This document shows, piece after piece, positions 9,138 to 18,114 of a DNA stretch of 53,510 bases. Numbering within the stretch: position 1 is the first letter of the stretch; each line of letters opens with the position of its first letter. The stretch is from NCBI RefSeq assembly GCF_000695255.1, contig NZ_JMIB01000009.1, positions 1-53,510 on the forward strand. Direction: 5' to 3'. Source of the DNA: Photobacterium galatheae. GTDB lineage: Bacteria; Pseudomonadota; Gammaproteobacteria; Enterobacterales; Vibrionaceae. The notes under the pieces were generated by a model, which was not told where the DNA came from, did no database searches, and was given only the letters and a program-made list of their open reading frames with translations. A program made the translations under genes and the position numbers.

Positions 9138-9950
9138 CTATACCGGACTGGTCGCGACACCCTCTGATTGAGCTGCTTCAATGAATGCATGCAACGCGCT
9201 GATGAAATCTTCCGGATGAGAAATAAAAGGCGCATGAGAAGCCTTGGTAAACATCACTTTTGGGGAATCGGGGACCAGATGATCCATATCCGCAGCCACT
9301 TTCGCTGGCACCAGACCATCGAGGCGACCATACAAGCGTAACCAAGGCTGGCGAATCTGAGCCAGTTGTGTCCGTAAATCCACTTCAGCCAGTATCTCCA
9401 GCCCCTGTGCCAGCGCATCCGGTGACGGCTGCGGGCGGGACAACACCGCCTGTCTGAGCTGTTTGATATCCTGACGGGCCGTCGGGCTTCCCATGGCTTG
9501 CAGTGCCATAAAACGCTCGACCGTCAGGGCAAAATCATCGCTGAGCTGCTGCTGAAAATCACGCAGCACCTGAGGTTTGATCCCGCGCCAGTCGTCACCG
9601 GCAGCAAAACAGGGTGAGCTTGCGACCGTGATCAGCTTGCTAATCCGGGCCGGTGCCAGCAGTGCCGCTTGTTTCGCGACCAGACCGCCAAGTGACCAGC
9701 CCAGCCAGACCGCTTCTTCCGGCGCACCGTGCAACAACGCTTCCGCCATCGCCTCAACCGTCCCGGCAGCAACCGAAGTACTGTGGCCATAGCCCGGCAT
9801 GTCCACGACGTGAATCCGGTAGTGGTTTTCAAGCTGCGGGATCAGATGTTGCCACACGGCGCCGTTCATCCCCCAGCCATGAATGAGAACCAGATCGGAA
9901 CCCTGTCCCGAATCCGGGCCAAATGTTTGCCAGTAGACCGATGCCGCCAT
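9138..9950 (-). CDS. bioH: BioH, pimeloyl-ACP methyl ester carboxylesterase
   Basis: Hydrolyses pimeloyl-ACP methyl ester to release pimeloyl-ACP, the step that ends pimelate synthesis for biotin. The product is a 270-aa alpha/beta hydrolase with the full triad: nucleophile Ser86 in GWSLGG, Asp211 in GRLDG and His239 in KASHAPF. The oxyanion region LIHGWGMN is also present. Start ATG at 9948-9950 has GAAGGAAG upstream; the same frame stays open to 10226 but that extension is not BioH-like. It is divergent from gntX with only about 35 bp between the start codons, as in the bioH-gntX-nfuA neighbourhood of enterobacteria. Confidence 0.96.
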   Translation of the reverse strand: MAASVYWQTFGPDSGQGSDLVLIHGWGMNGAVWQHLIPQLENHYRIHVVDMPGYGHSTSVAAGTVEAMAEALLHGAPEEAVWLGWSLGGLVAKQAALLAPARISKLITVASSPCFAAGDDWRGIKPQVLRDFQQQLSDDFALTVERFMALQAMGSPTARQDIKQLRQAVLSRPQPSPDALAQGLEILAEVDLRTQLAQIRQPWLRLYGRLDGLVPAKVAADMDHLVPDSPKVMFTKASHAPFISHPEDFISALHAFIEAAQSEGVATSPV

Positions 9951-9985
9951 GTACACTTCCTTCACCAAAAAACCGGATGGCAAGG

Positions 9986-10681
9986 ATGTTATCCCCTGTG
10001 GCTGTAAGATCAATCTTTCGCTGGCCAAACCAGCAATGCGCGCTCTGCCATTTACCACTGCGTGATGGCGATCACTTCTGGTGTCAGCCCTGTCTGACCA
10101 GCCTGCCTCAGCCGCCATACTGCCACCACTGCGGCGCCACAACGCCAAAGCCGGTTCCACATTGCGGTCACTGCCTGCGCCAGCCGCCGCCCTGGGATCG
10201 TCTGGTTCGGCTGGGCGAATACGCATTTCCGCTCAATCGTCTGATCCAGCAGTACAAGTTTCAGCGCAAGTTCTGGCTCAGTCAGCCACTGGCCCGGCTC
10301 CTGGCCACACAAATCACCGATCCTGCCCCCCTGCTGCTGCCTGTCCCCATGCACCCCTGGCGACGTCTGATTCGCGGGTTCAACCAGAGCGCCTTACTGG
10401 CGGATGCGCTTGCTGCCCTGACTGGAGGGCAGACCGACTGTCGGGCGATTCAACGGACACAATGGGCCCGCCACCAGCATCAGCTGACCCGGCAGGCCCG
10501 TCTGCAGAATCTCCGGCAGGCATTTATACTGAAGAAAAGAGCATGGCCGTCACATGTTGCCCTGGTTGACGATGTGGTCACGACTGGCAGTACGGTTTCC
10601 GTCCTGTCCCAATTGCTCAGGCAACAGCATGTACGCCGAATTGATGTGTACTGCCTGGGGTTCACCCCCAAGCAGCACTGA
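9986..10681 (+). CDS. gntX: GntX/ComF family phosphoribosyltransferase-like protein
   Basis: A 231-aa ComF-family protein, linked to DNA uptake and use in competent bacteria. The N-terminus has two pairs of zinc-ribbon cysteines (CALC, CQPC) followed by CHHC and CGHC. The C-terminal phosphoribosyltransferase fold carries the PRPP-binding motif VDDVVTTGST. The start is uncertain: ATG at 9986 gives MLSPVAV, ATG at 9977 adds three residues, and neither has a strong Shine-Dalgarno. It lies between bioH (divergent) and nfuA (same strand), the common order. Confidence 0.9.
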   Translation: MLSPVAVRSIFRWPNQQCALCHLPLRDGDHFWCQPCLTSLPQPPYCHHCGATTPKPVPHCGHCLRQPPPWDRLVRLGEYAFPLNRLIQQYKFQRKFWLSQPLARLLATQITDPAPLLLPVPMHPWRRLIRGFNQSALLADALAALTGGQTDCRAIQRTQWARHQHQLTRQARLQNLRQAFILKKRAWPSHVALVDDVVTTGSTVSVLSQLLRQQHVRRIDVYCLGFTPKQH

Positions 10682-10793
10682 TCAGTCCGATGTGCAGTGC
10701 TCTGTTCAAAAAAACCACACAAGATTCATGGGTGCGTGTTCCCGCGCCAGAGAGTAGAATAGGTTTTACGCTTACTAAGTCAGGTATAACGTC

Positions 10794-11378
10794 GTGTCTA
10801 AGATTACTATTTCAGAAACTGCGCAACAGCATTTCGTTAAGCTGCTGGCCCAGCAGCCGGAAGGCACCAATATCCGTGTCTTCGTGGTCAACCCGGGTAC
10901 TCCGAACGCTGAATGCGGCGTGTCTTACTGTCCGCCGGAAGCCATTGAAGCCAGCGACACCGAACTGAAATTCAGCATGTTCTCTGCCTATATCGATGAG
11001 CTGAGCCTGCCATTTCTGGAAGATGCCGAGATCGATTTTGTCACCGACAAAATGGGCTCTCAGCTGACCCTGAAAGCACCCAACGCGAAAGTCCGCAAAG
11101 TGTCCAACGACGCACCGCTGATGGAGCGCGTCGACTATGTGATCCAGACTCAGGTCAACCCGCAGCTGGCGGGTCACGGCGGCCATGTCTCTCTGTCTGA
11201 AATCACTGAAGATGGCGTAGCAATCCTGCAATTCGGTGGTGGCTGTAACGGCTGCTCCATGGTTGACGTGACCCTGAAAGAAGGGATTGAAAAGCAGCTG
11301 CTGGCTGAATTCAGCGGTGAGCTGACGGGTGTTCGCGACGTGACAGAACACGCACGCGGCGACCACTCTTACTACTGA
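10794..11378 (+). CDS. nfuA: NfuA, Fe-S cluster biogenesis and carrier protein
   Basis: Carries and delivers [4Fe-4S] clusters to client enzymes, particularly under oxidative stress or iron limitation. It has 194 aa: an N-terminal degenerate A-type domain (about 1-95) and a C-terminal Nfu domain with the cluster-binding pair Cys151 and Cys154 in GGGCNGCSM. Length and architecture match E. coli NfuA. Translation begins at GTG (10794), with a weak AGGT about nine bases upstream. A strong terminator lies about 50 bp after the stop. Confidence 0.96.
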   Translation: MSKITISETAQQHFVKLLAQQPEGTNIRVFVVNPGTPNAECGVSYCPPEAIEASDTELKFSMFSAYIDELSLPFLEDAEIDFVTDKMGSQLTLKAPNAKVRKVSNDAPLMERVDYVIQTQVNPQLAGHGGHVSLSEITEDGVAILQFGGGCNGCSMVDVTLKEGIEKQLLAEFSGELTGVRDVTEHARGDHSYY

Positions 11379-11428
11379 GTTGATTCGGGTCAGCGCCCTA
11401 CACTGACCCGCTCAACAACAGAAAAGCA

Positions 11429-11452
11429 AAAAGCCGCAATAGCGGCTTTTTT
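11429..11452 (+). terminator. Rho-independent terminator after nfuA
   Basis: AAAAGCCGC, loop AATA, GCGGCTTTTTT. The symmetric A and T flanks make it usable from both strands, also closing the minus-strand 3D-domain gene that ends at 11531. Confidence 0.9.
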
Positions 11453-11530
11453 GATGTCTGTCTGCTTTGTGCTTCGCTGAATGCCTATCAGAATAATATC
11501 GTTGATTATTCGGCTAGGTATTTTGCGGTA

Positions 11531-11923
11531 TCAGGCTTCAACCACTGTGATAGTCACCTTTCGTCGGCCCCAGTTTTTGGCCGCTCTCACATCGCGTCCC
11601 ATGTAGATATCAATCTTCTTTGACCAACGTCGGTGCATTTTATCCAAAACCACATATTCACCCGGTAAACCGGAAATTTTCACTTTAGAGCCGTGCTTCA
11701 GACCCATTCTCAACAGATCCCGGGACACAGCAATCGCTTTCATTCCCGGTTTAAGTCGGTCTCCCCAGGCAGCAATCGAAGGGTTGCCGTCTGTCTGGGA
11801 AGCAAGTGAATTATAGGCCGTTGCCGTCACTGTAATCTTGGAACCAGATGGCATGGCACTCGCATGAAAACACCAGCCTAAGCTCATAATAAGCAATAAA
11901 AAAACACCGATTTTTTGTTTCAT
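11531..11923 (-). CDS. Secreted 3D-domain (RlpA/MltA-like double-psi beta-barrel) protein
   Basis: A 130-aa exported protein. Residues 1-23 form a signal peptide (hydrophobic core GVFLLLIMSLGW, then ASA). The mature part is almost entirely one 3D domain: TVTATAYNSLASQTDG, the WGDRLKPGMKAIAVS segment and VVLDKMHRRWSKKIDIYMG, whose aspartates give the family its name. The fold occurs in lytic transglycosylases and cell-wall-active proteins, so a peptidoglycan-related role in the periplasm is likely. Start ATG at 11921-11923 has CAGG upstream; a TTG two codons earlier is possible. Confidence 0.85.
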   Translation of the reverse strand: MKQKIGVFLLLIMSLGWCFHASAMPSGSKITVTATAYNSLASQTDGNPSIAAWGDRLKPGMKAIAVSRDLLRMGLKHGSKVKISGLPGEYVVLDKMHRRWSKKIDIYMGRDVRAAKNWGRRKVTITVVEA

Positions 11924-12030
11924 TTTCAACCTGTCAAATCAAAAATCAGGCTATATTTTAAACACTTTCAATAAGAAAGGACAGATGATTAAACAAAATA
12001 TGGTGAATTTAACAGCATAAAATATGCTAA

Positions 12031-13380
12031 CTATTTGTTGGCACTGACCTCTTCAAGAAAAATATTTTTTTGCCACTGATAGACAAAAATAGCCGCCAGC
12101 GACAGGCCCCGCATCCCCAGAAAAGCCAGCATCGCTGCCCACAGCGCATGATTCCCGAAGCTGTGGAATACTTGCCAGATCAGAAAGAATGTACAGGTCG
12201 CCACAAACATACTGTTACGCATTTCCCGCCCCCGGGTCGCGCCAATAAATATACCGTCCAGCAGAAAACACCACATCGAAACCAGGGGTACAGCCGCCAG
12301 CCAGGGTAGATAACGCACTGCTTCCGCCTGAACCGCAGGGATATCGGAAATCAGGCTGATAATCTGCGGACCAAAACCGAGAAAGGCCAGTGTCATCAGC
12401 AAGGCGATCACCAGACTCCAGAATGTCGTGCTGATCAGGGTTCGCCCAAGTGCCTCGCGATTCTTCGCACCAATCGCTTTGCCGACCATGGCCTCCATCG
12501 CATAGGCAAAACCGTCCATGCCGTAGGAGACCAGCATCAGAAAACTCATCAGCACAGCATTGGCGGCCACAACATTGTCACCCAGACTCGCGCCCTGAAA
12601 GGTCATGAAGCTGAAAGCCAGTTGCAGACACAGGCTTCGCAGGAAAATGTCCCGGTTGAGACGAAGTAATCGGCCGACGCCCTGCCTAACCTTGCTCAAC
12701 AAAGAACGCCATGCCGGTAACGCCTGAGCAAGCCACTGGCGAGAAACGAAATAGAGTCCCAGCATCATTCCGCTGTACTCTGCAATCACCGACGCCGCCG
12801 CCGCCCCTTTGACCTGCCAGCCCAGTCCAAGCACAAACACCACATCCAGCAGAATATTGATGGTGTTGGTAATAATCAGCAGCCACATCGGCAAACGCGC
12901 GTTCTGACTGCCCAGCAGCCAGCCCATGATGACAAAATTTGCCAGTGCCGCCGGCGCGCCCCAAATCCGGATGGAGAAATACTGGTCAGCATAGGTTTTC
13001 ACGGCGTCGCTGGCATCACTGAACTCAAACACAATCCCGGCGATCAGGCGATGACCAAGAATCAGCAGCAGCGCCAGCCCCCAGGCCAGGGCCAGCCCCT
13101 GTAACAGCACCATCGCCTGTGCCTTTTTATTGCTGGCCCCATACGCCTGAGCACACAACCCGGTCGTCGCCATCCGCAGAAAGCCCAGCAGCCAGAAAGT
13201 CACGCTGATCATCATGCCGCCCACCGCAACCCCGCCTAAAAACCAGGCGTGCTCCAGATGGCCAATCACCGCCGCGTCGACCAACCCGAGCAACGGCACC
13301 GTGATATTGGATAAAACCATAGGAAGCGCCAGCGCGAAAACCTGACGGTGGAGGGTGACATCTTTTAATGCGGCCAGCAC
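12031..13380 (-). CDS. MATE family efflux transporter, DinF-like
   Basis: A multidrug/toxin extrusion antiporter of 449 aa with about twelve transmembrane helices. Typical MATE features are LALPMVLSNITVPLLGLVD at the N-terminus, the repeat of this pattern in the second half, and GMDGFAYAMEAMVGKAIGA. The pattern resembles DinF, which in E. coli lies directly downstream of lexA. Here lexA is about 9 kb away and the cox cluster lies between. I place the start at GTG 13378-13380 because AGGGAG precedes it by five bases; an upstream TTG in frame (13401) lacks such a site. No LexA box is seen directly upstream, so SOS control is not supported here. Confidence 0.88.
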   Translation of the reverse strand: MLAALKDVTLHRQVFALALPMVLSNITVPLLGLVDAAVIGHLEHAWFLGGVAVGGMMISVTFWLLGFLRMATTGLCAQAYGASNKKAQAMVLLQGLALAWGLALLLILGHRLIAGIVFEFSDASDAVKTYADQYFSIRIWGAPAALANFVIMGWLLGSQNARLPMWLLIITNTINILLDVVFVLGLGWQVKGAAAASVIAEYSGMMLGLYFVSRQWLAQALPAWRSLLSKVRQGVGRLLRLNRDIFLRSLCLQLAFSFMTFQGASLGDNVVAANAVLMSFLMLVSYGMDGFAYAMEAMVGKAIGAKNREALGRTLISTTFWSLVIALLMTLAFLGFGPQIISLISDIPAVQAEAVRYLPWLAAVPLVSMWCFLLDGIFIGATRGREMRNSMFVATCTFFLIWQVFHSFGNHALWAAMLAFLGMRGLSLAAIFVYQWQKNIFLEEVSANK

Positions 13381-13481
13381 GGGAACTCCCTGATTCTTCA
13401 AATACTTCAGCCGCAGAGTGTAAAGGTTCGCCGGCAGCGAGACAATTCAATGCCGCCGATTCACTGCTGACAATTGCCTGA

Positions 13482-14408
13482 TTAATTCAGGATCACCATC
13501 AGCCAGTGATCGGCCAGCAGCACCAGAAACAGACCCAGCAGATGCCAGATGGAGTACTTGAATGTCGCCCAGGCATGACCGGGCTCATCGGCAAACTTCA
13601 GCTTCACGGCATAACCGACAAATCCGAGGTTCAGGGCCAGACTGCCGATCAAATACAACAGGCCGCTCATGCCGGTCAGCCAGGGCAGCAGACCGGTCAG
13701 CGTCAGCAACAGGGTATAGAGCAGCACCATCGTTTTGGTGAAAGCGATGCCATGAGTCACCGGCAGCATGGGAACATCAGCCTTGGCGTAATCATCCCGA
13801 CGATGAATTGCCAGCGCCCAGAAATGCGGTGGCGTCCAGGCAAACACCAGCATCACCAGCAGCAGCGCATGCGGATCAAACTGCCCGGTCACCGCCGCCC
13901 AGCCCAGCAACGGCGGCGCCGCGCCCGCCAGACCACCAATAACGATATTCTGGGGCGTGGCGTGCTTGAGCCAGACGGTATAAACCAGCGCATAGCCCAC
14001 CAGACTGGCGAAGGTCAGCCAGGCCGTCAGAGCATTCAACTGCCAGAGCAACACAAAACCAATCACCATCAACAGGGTTGCAAACACCACGGCGTTGATC
14101 GTCGGCACCCGTCCCCGGGCCAGCGGACGATGATGCGTGCGCGCCATTTTTGCATCAATCTGCCGGTCCAGCACATGATTCAGTGCCGCAGCAGCAGCCG
14201 ACTGAAAACCAATACCGAGCAACCCCAGCAGCACCGCCTTCAACGGCGGAATACCGGGCACTGCCAGACACATCCCCACCAACGCAGTCAGCAATAACAT
14301 GGCCACAACTTTCGGCTTGGTCATGATCAGGTAGTCGCTGCCAAGCTGGCGCCAGTGACGGCCTGACAGCGCAATCTGACGCTGTTCCAGTAACTGTGAT
14401 TTCGCCAT
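13482..14408 (-). CDS. cyoE: Heme O synthase (protoheme IX farnesyltransferase)
   Basis: Transfers a farnesyl group to heme b to make heme O, the precursor of heme A for the aa3 oxidase encoded alongside. It has 308 aa and seven to nine membrane helices. The prenyltransferase motif [20 protein letters not shown] holds the Asp-rich metal site, and the second motif is [27 protein letters not shown] lies upstream of the ATG. It is the last gene of the oxidase assembly operon, 32 bp after heme A synthase. Confidence 0.96.
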   Translation of the reverse strand: MAKSQLLEQRQIALSGRHWRQLGSDYLIMTKPKVVAMLLLTALVGMCLAVPGIPPLKAVLLGLLGIGFQSAAAAALNHVLDRQIDAKMARTHHRPLARGRVPTINAVVFATLLMVIGFVLLWQLNALTAWLTFASLVGYALVYTVWLKHATPQNIVIGGLAGAAPPLLGWAAVTGQFDPHALLLVMLVFAWTPPHFWALAIHRRDDYAKADVPMLPVTHGIAFTKTMVLLYTLLLTLTGLLPWLTGMSGLLYLIGSLALNLGFVGYAVKLKFADEPGHAWATFKYSIWHLLGLFLVLLADHWLMVILN

Positions 14409-14440
14409 ATTCCTTTCCTCCCTGAATCAACCTGCGGGTG

Positions 14441-15604
14441 TCAGCCCGATTTCGGCGTCATACCACCCAAAGTTTCCTGTCCGGGCCTTGAAGCGGTGGA
14501 TCTGTCATGCTTCATGCATGTCTGAGAGAACCCCGTCTGAGGCAATGCTGCGATGTGATCCTCAACCGCACCTGCAGCCGAACGCGCACGGTACAATGCC
14601 CGGCAAGTCACCAACGTGCCCAGCAGCAGACACAAGCCACCGAGGTTATGGCCGACCGCAACCGGTAACGGCAGGCTGGCCAGCACATTCGTCACGCCCA
14701 GTCCGATTTGCACCGCCAGCAGCGCCATCACAGCCCATGCATGGCGACGCCAGCCAATCCGCCACAACCGCCAGACCAGCAGCAGCACGACAAACGTGGT
14801 GATCATGGCCCCGATGCGGTGTGCTGCATGAATGGACACCCGCTGATCAAAATTCAGCACACCATACTGATAGGTCTGAAAACCCGGCTGCCAGGGCTCA
14901 AACGCGGTGATATCAAACTTACTGACCCAATCCACTTCACAGACCGGCAACTGGGTACAGACCACGGCCGCATAGTTGGCCGCCGTCCAGCCACCGAGTG
15001 CAATTTGCAACGCTACCACCACCAGTGCAGCCACCGCCAACCGTCGAACACCCGCCGCTGGCGGTGCAGGATACGCTTGTCTTTGGCCTGTTTCCCGGTT
15101 GTGGTTCGCCAGCCGCAACCAGAGCAGCAGCAACAGGCTGGCCGTCGTAAAACCGCCCAGCAAATGTCCCATGACCACCACAGGTTTCAGGGCCATAGTC
15201 ACTGTCCACATCCCCAGCATGGCCTGACCAATCACCATCCCCAGTAACACCAGAGGCAGCCGGCGCGGCCTGTCGCGACGACGCCACGCCATCAGATTAA
15301 TCGTCAGGATCAGCAGCCCCAGAGATCCCGCAACATAACGGTGCAGCATCTCATTCCAGGCTTTATGAACTTCTACCGGATGATCAGGAAACACTTGCTG
15401 GGCAATCGCGTGTTGGGCATCGGTTTGGGGCACACTCAGAAAACCGTAGCAACCGGGCCAGTCCGGGCAGCCTAATCCGGCTTCGGTCAGCCGGGTATAA
15501 GCCCCCAGCGCAATCACGGTCACTGCGAGCAGAAATGTCAGGCCAACCAGCCCGCGAAATAGCCGATCCGGTTGACTGGATTGAGAGGAAACCGTCGGAA
15601 CCAT
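14441..15604 (-). CDS. ctaA: Heme A synthase (CtaA/COX15 family)
   Basis: Oxidises the C8 methyl of heme O to a formyl group, giving heme A. The 387-aa integral membrane protein has eight helices in two related four-helix halves. Family signatures are GAYTRLTEAGLGCPDWPGC and heme-ligand histidines in HKAWNEMLHRY, VMGHLLGG, HAAHRIGA and VGHNLGG. A pair of cysteines (VVCTQLPVC) forms the extracytoplasmic loop pair. The C-terminal 40 residues are polar and variable. AAGGAG precedes the ATG. Confidence 0.95.
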   Translation of the reverse strand: MVPTVSSQSSQPDRLFRGLVGLTFLLAVTVIALGAYTRLTEAGLGCPDWPGCYGFLSVPQTDAQHAIAQQVFPDHPVEVHKAWNEMLHRYVAGSLGLLILTINLMAWRRRDRPRRLPLVLLGMVIGQAMLGMWTVTMALKPVVVMGHLLGGFTTASLLLLLWLRLANHNRETGQRQAYPAPPAAGVRRLAVAALVVVALQIALGGWTAANYAAVVCTQLPVCEVDWVSKFDITAFEPWQPGFQTYQYGVLNFDQRVSIHAAHRIGAMITTFVVLLLVWRLWRIGWRRHAWAVMALLAVQIGLGVTNVLASLPLPVAVGHNLGGLCLLLGTLVTCRALYRARSAAGAVEDHIAALPQTGFSQTCMKHDRSTASRPGQETLGGMTPKSG

Positions 15605-15692
15605 CGCTACTCCTTCGCGTATGAAACTTAAATTGCTGAGCTTTGATTACTGAGCTTAAATTGCTGAGACTGAGCGCATGAGATGTGCTGCA

Positions 15693-16241
15693 TCAGCCAA
15701 TCTTGGAAACCTTGAGTAAACGCTTGAGATCAAGAAGGATATCCTTGCCCTGCGCCAGCACCTGCGTTTTGCCCTCAGCCAGCGGATAAGCCAGCATCAC
15801 ATTCCCCTGGGGATCGGCGATATAGATCGCCTCAATGCCATGCTCCAGCCGACCCAGTTCCTGAAGCACCGGTTCCGGTGCAGCCAGAACCTTCCCACCT
15901 TCAGCAACCAGATTGCTGGCATCCGGCAGCTCAGTACGGCTTTCAGCAGACACCAGCACCAGAGTGGAGAGACGATCCAGCTCAGCCCCCATGGCCAGCG
16001 GCACCTGACGCAGGTTAAACAACGCGCCCTGACAGCGGGTGTCGCACACGTCCGGCAGCAGGTAAATCAGTTGCCATTTCCCTGGCTTCGCCAGCCAGTC
16101 AGACGCCATCGGCTGTGCCAGCAGTTGTCCCCGGTTTGTCACACCGCCCTGATACCAGTGATTCTCCAGTACCAACTTGGCGACAACGACCGGTAGAACA
16201 AAGGCAAACAGCAGCAACATGAGATTCAGGTGTTTTTTCAT
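15693..16241 (-). CDS. SCO-like membrane protein of the cytochrome oxidase cluster
   Basis: A 182-aa protein with one N-terminal membrane anchor (LMLLLFAFVLPVVVAKLVL) and a periplasmic thioredoxin-like domain. The motif LLPDVCDTRCQGALFNL contains a CxxxC pair like that of SCO1/SenC copper chaperones. Homologues occupy this same position (between surf1 and cox15) in Pseudomonas. A role in copper delivery or redox control during Cu-site assembly is inferred from this. The start overlaps the surf1 stop as ATGA (16238-16241), showing translational coupling. Confidence 0.82.
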   Translation of the reverse strand: MKKHLNLMLLLFAFVLPVVVAKLVLENHWYQGGVTNRGQLLAQPMASDWLAKPGKWQLIYLLPDVCDTRCQGALFNLRQVPLAMGAELDRLSTLVLVSAESRTELPDASNLVAEGGKVLAAPEPVLQELGRLEHGIEAIYIADPQGNVMLAYPLAEGKTQVLAQGKDILLDLKRLLKVSKIG

Positions 16242-16939
16242 CCCGGGTTCCCCTTCTTTCTGGTTGGATCGCGCTTCAGCCACCACCAGGCCAGTCCGGC
16301 GATTGCCACCGCCAACAGAAACCACTGAGCCGCATAGGCGTAGTGTTTCTGCGGTCCCATCACCACAGGCTGCCAATTTTGCTTCAGCGCCAGTGGATCA
16401 TCGGGAGCAACTTGCACCACCCAGTCTGGCAATGGCAATCCGGTAGCAATCGCCAATGATGCAGGCTTGATATTCTGGACCCTTCGAGGCCAACCGTTTT
16501 CATCTGCGGCATGACTCAGTTCCGGCAGCTGTGATGGCGGCGCAATGGTGCCGGATAGTCGCACCAGTCCGTGATGTTCCGGCAGAATTGGCAGTTGTTC
16601 CCGATACTTCGGCGCAGCAATCCATCCCAGATTCACCAGCAGCCAGGCACCATTTTCAGTTCGGAACGGATAAAACAGGTGATAACCCGGCTGACCCTGA
16701 TCCAACTGGTTATCCAGCAAAATGGCTTTGCTGTGATCAAACTCGCCGCTGAATTTCACCCGATACCAAAGCGGATCCGCCGGCAGACTGGCCACACTGA
16801 AGTAGGTCTGTTCCCCTCTGAGTTTGAGCGCTGCCGTCAGCACTTCTTTTTCCTGACCCCGTGAGAGCTGCCACATTCCCAGCTTGACCAACCCGGCGAA
16901 GACCACCAAAGTAAATAAAACAAATCCTGTCCGTCTCAT
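16238..16939 (-). CDS. SURF1-family cytochrome oxidase assembly protein
   Basis: Helps insert heme A into subunit I. It has 233 aa with one membrane helix at each end (residues about 5-22, 208-226) and a periplasmic domain between, the standard SURF1 layout. Motifs seen are LGMWQLSRGQEK, FDHSKAILLDNQLDQGQPGY and LLVNLGWI. It is the first gene of the surf1-SCO-like-ctaA-cyoE group and is divergent from the DUF2909 gene, so a promoter in 16940-16991 is implied. Confidence 0.93.
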   Translation of the reverse strand: MRRTGFVLFTLVVFAGLVKLGMWQLSRGQEKEVLTAALKLRGEQTYFSVASLPADPLWYRVKFSGEFDHSKAILLDNQLDQGQPGYHLFYPFRTENGAWLLVNLGWIAAPKYREQLPILPEHHGLVRLSGTIAPPSQLPELSHAADENGWPRRVQNIKPASLAIATGLPLPDWVVQVAPDDPLALKQNWQPVVMGPQKHYAYAAQWFLLAVAIAGLAWWWLKRDPTRKKGNPG

Positions 16940-16991
16940 CGCGCCCTGAACCCCGTTTCAGCCGCCAGATTCAGCCAAACACGGAGATGCC

Positions 16992-17198
16992 ATGCTGCTG
17001 AAAGCCCTGATCGTCTGCCTGCTGATTTTTATCCTGTTGAACCTGTTCCGGGCCTTGCCTGCCATGCTCAAAGGTAAACAAGGAAAACCGATGTCGCACT
17101 ATCTGGGTCGCCGGGTGCTGTTTTCTGTCCTGTTATTCGCCCTCTTACTACTGGCGGTCGTCACCGGAGTCATCGAGCCAAATCCGCGTCCTTACTGA
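16992..17198 (+). CDS. DUF2909 twin-transmembrane protein
   Basis: A 68-aa membrane protein with two helices (about residues 4-24 and 43-60) joined by a short basic loop. This is the DUF2909 pattern, found in cox gene clusters of gammaproteobacteria. GGAG lies five bases before the ATG. It is the only plus-strand gene in the cluster: its stop is five bases from the cox3 stop, and its start faces surf1. Its role is unknown; position suggests an oxidase assembly or stability factor. Confidence 0.85.
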   Translation: MLLKALIVCLLIFILLNLFRALPAMLKGKQGKPMSHYLGRRVLFSVLLFALLLLAVVTGVIEPNPRPY

Positions 17199-17203
17199 TG
17201 CGG

Positions 17204-18106
17204 CTAAAGGATATACACAAAAATAAACAGCCCCAGCCAGACCACATCCACGAAGTGCCAGTACCAGGCTCCTGCCTGAAAAGCGAAATGGTGCTCTGGA
17301 GAAAAGTGGCCCTTCAGCACCCGCAGCCAGACGATAAACAAAATCAGGGTACCCAGCGTCACGTGCATGCCGTGGAAGCCGGTCAGCATAAAGAAGGTAT
17401 TGCCATAGATGCCGGAATCCAGCGTCAGCCCCATCTCTTCATATGCATGGATGTACTCCACTCCCTGCAAGTACACGAAGAGGCCGCCGAGCAGCACCGT
17501 CAGCAGCAGAAATAGCGTCAGGCGCGGTCGGTTATCTTTCTCCAGTGCCGTGTGCGCCAGATGCACGGTGACAGATGAAGTCAATAGGATCAGGGTGTTA
17601 TAAAACGGCAGGCCAAGCGCTCCCATCGCCTCCGTTTCCGTGCCTCCCGGCGTTTGCACCAACGGCCAGTGGGCAACAAATTCAGGCCACAGCACAGCTT
17701 GAGTCATGGCATTGTTACCCGCCCCACCCAGCCAGGGCACCGCAATCATTCGGGCATAAAATAGTGCGCCGAAAAAAGCGCCAAAAAACATGATTTCCGA
17801 GAAAATGAACCAGCTCATGCCCTGCCGGAAAGAACGATCCATCTGGGCACTGTACAGGCCGGTCATTGATTCACGGATCACATCGCGGAACCAGCCCACC
17901 AGCATGAGCAACAGCAGACCCACGCCGGACATCAGGATCCAGGGGCCATTCCCGCCGAACAGCCCGCCCACGGTGGCACCTGCGCCCATGGCAATCAAAA
18001 ACAGCGCCAAGGCACCGACAATCGGCCAGGCACTGGCAGCCGGGACATAATAGGGTTCCTGCGGCGGTGTCAGGGACTGATCATGTTCTGAATAAGGGTT
18101 TGCCAT
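17204..18106 (-). CDS. ctaE: Cytochrome c oxidase subunit III
   Basis: A 300-aa integral membrane subunit of the aa3 oxidase, thought to stabilise subunit I and its proton-uptake path. About seven helices are visible. Family landmarks include FIFSEIMFFGAFFGALFYAR, LLTSSVTVHLAHTAL, GVEYIHAYEEMGL and the C-terminal AGAWYWHFVDVVWLGLF. The ATG at 18104-18106 has GAGGT five bases upstream; that site overlaps the ctaG stop (18115), so the two are translationally coupled. Confidence 0.96.
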   Translation of the reverse strand: MANPYSEHDQSLTPPQEPYYVPAASAWPIVGALALFLIAMGAGATVGGLFGGNGPWILMSGVGLLLLMLVGWFRDVIRESMTGLYSAQMDRSFRQGMSWFIFSEIMFFGAFFGALFYARMIAVPWLGGAGNNAMTQAVLWPEFVAHWPLVQTPGGTETEAMGALGLPFYNTLILLTSSVTVHLAHTALEKDNRPRLTLFLLLTVLLGGLFVYLQGVEYIHAYEEMGLTLDSGIYGNTFFMLTGFHGMHVTLGTLILFIVWLRVLKGHFSPEHHFAFQAGAWYWHFVDVVWLGLFIFVYIL

Positions 18107-18114
18107 GGTCGACC

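Noticed and set aside
9951..10226. N-terminal extension of BioH
   Set aside because: The frame is open, but the added 92 residues are unlike BioH and overlap gntX on the other strand; a good ribosome site precedes the internal ATG.
13506..14297. Plus-strand open frame of 263 codons opposite cyoE
   Set aside because: Antisense to a clear heme O synthase; the translation is a Gln/His-rich artefact of reading membrane-protein codons backwards.
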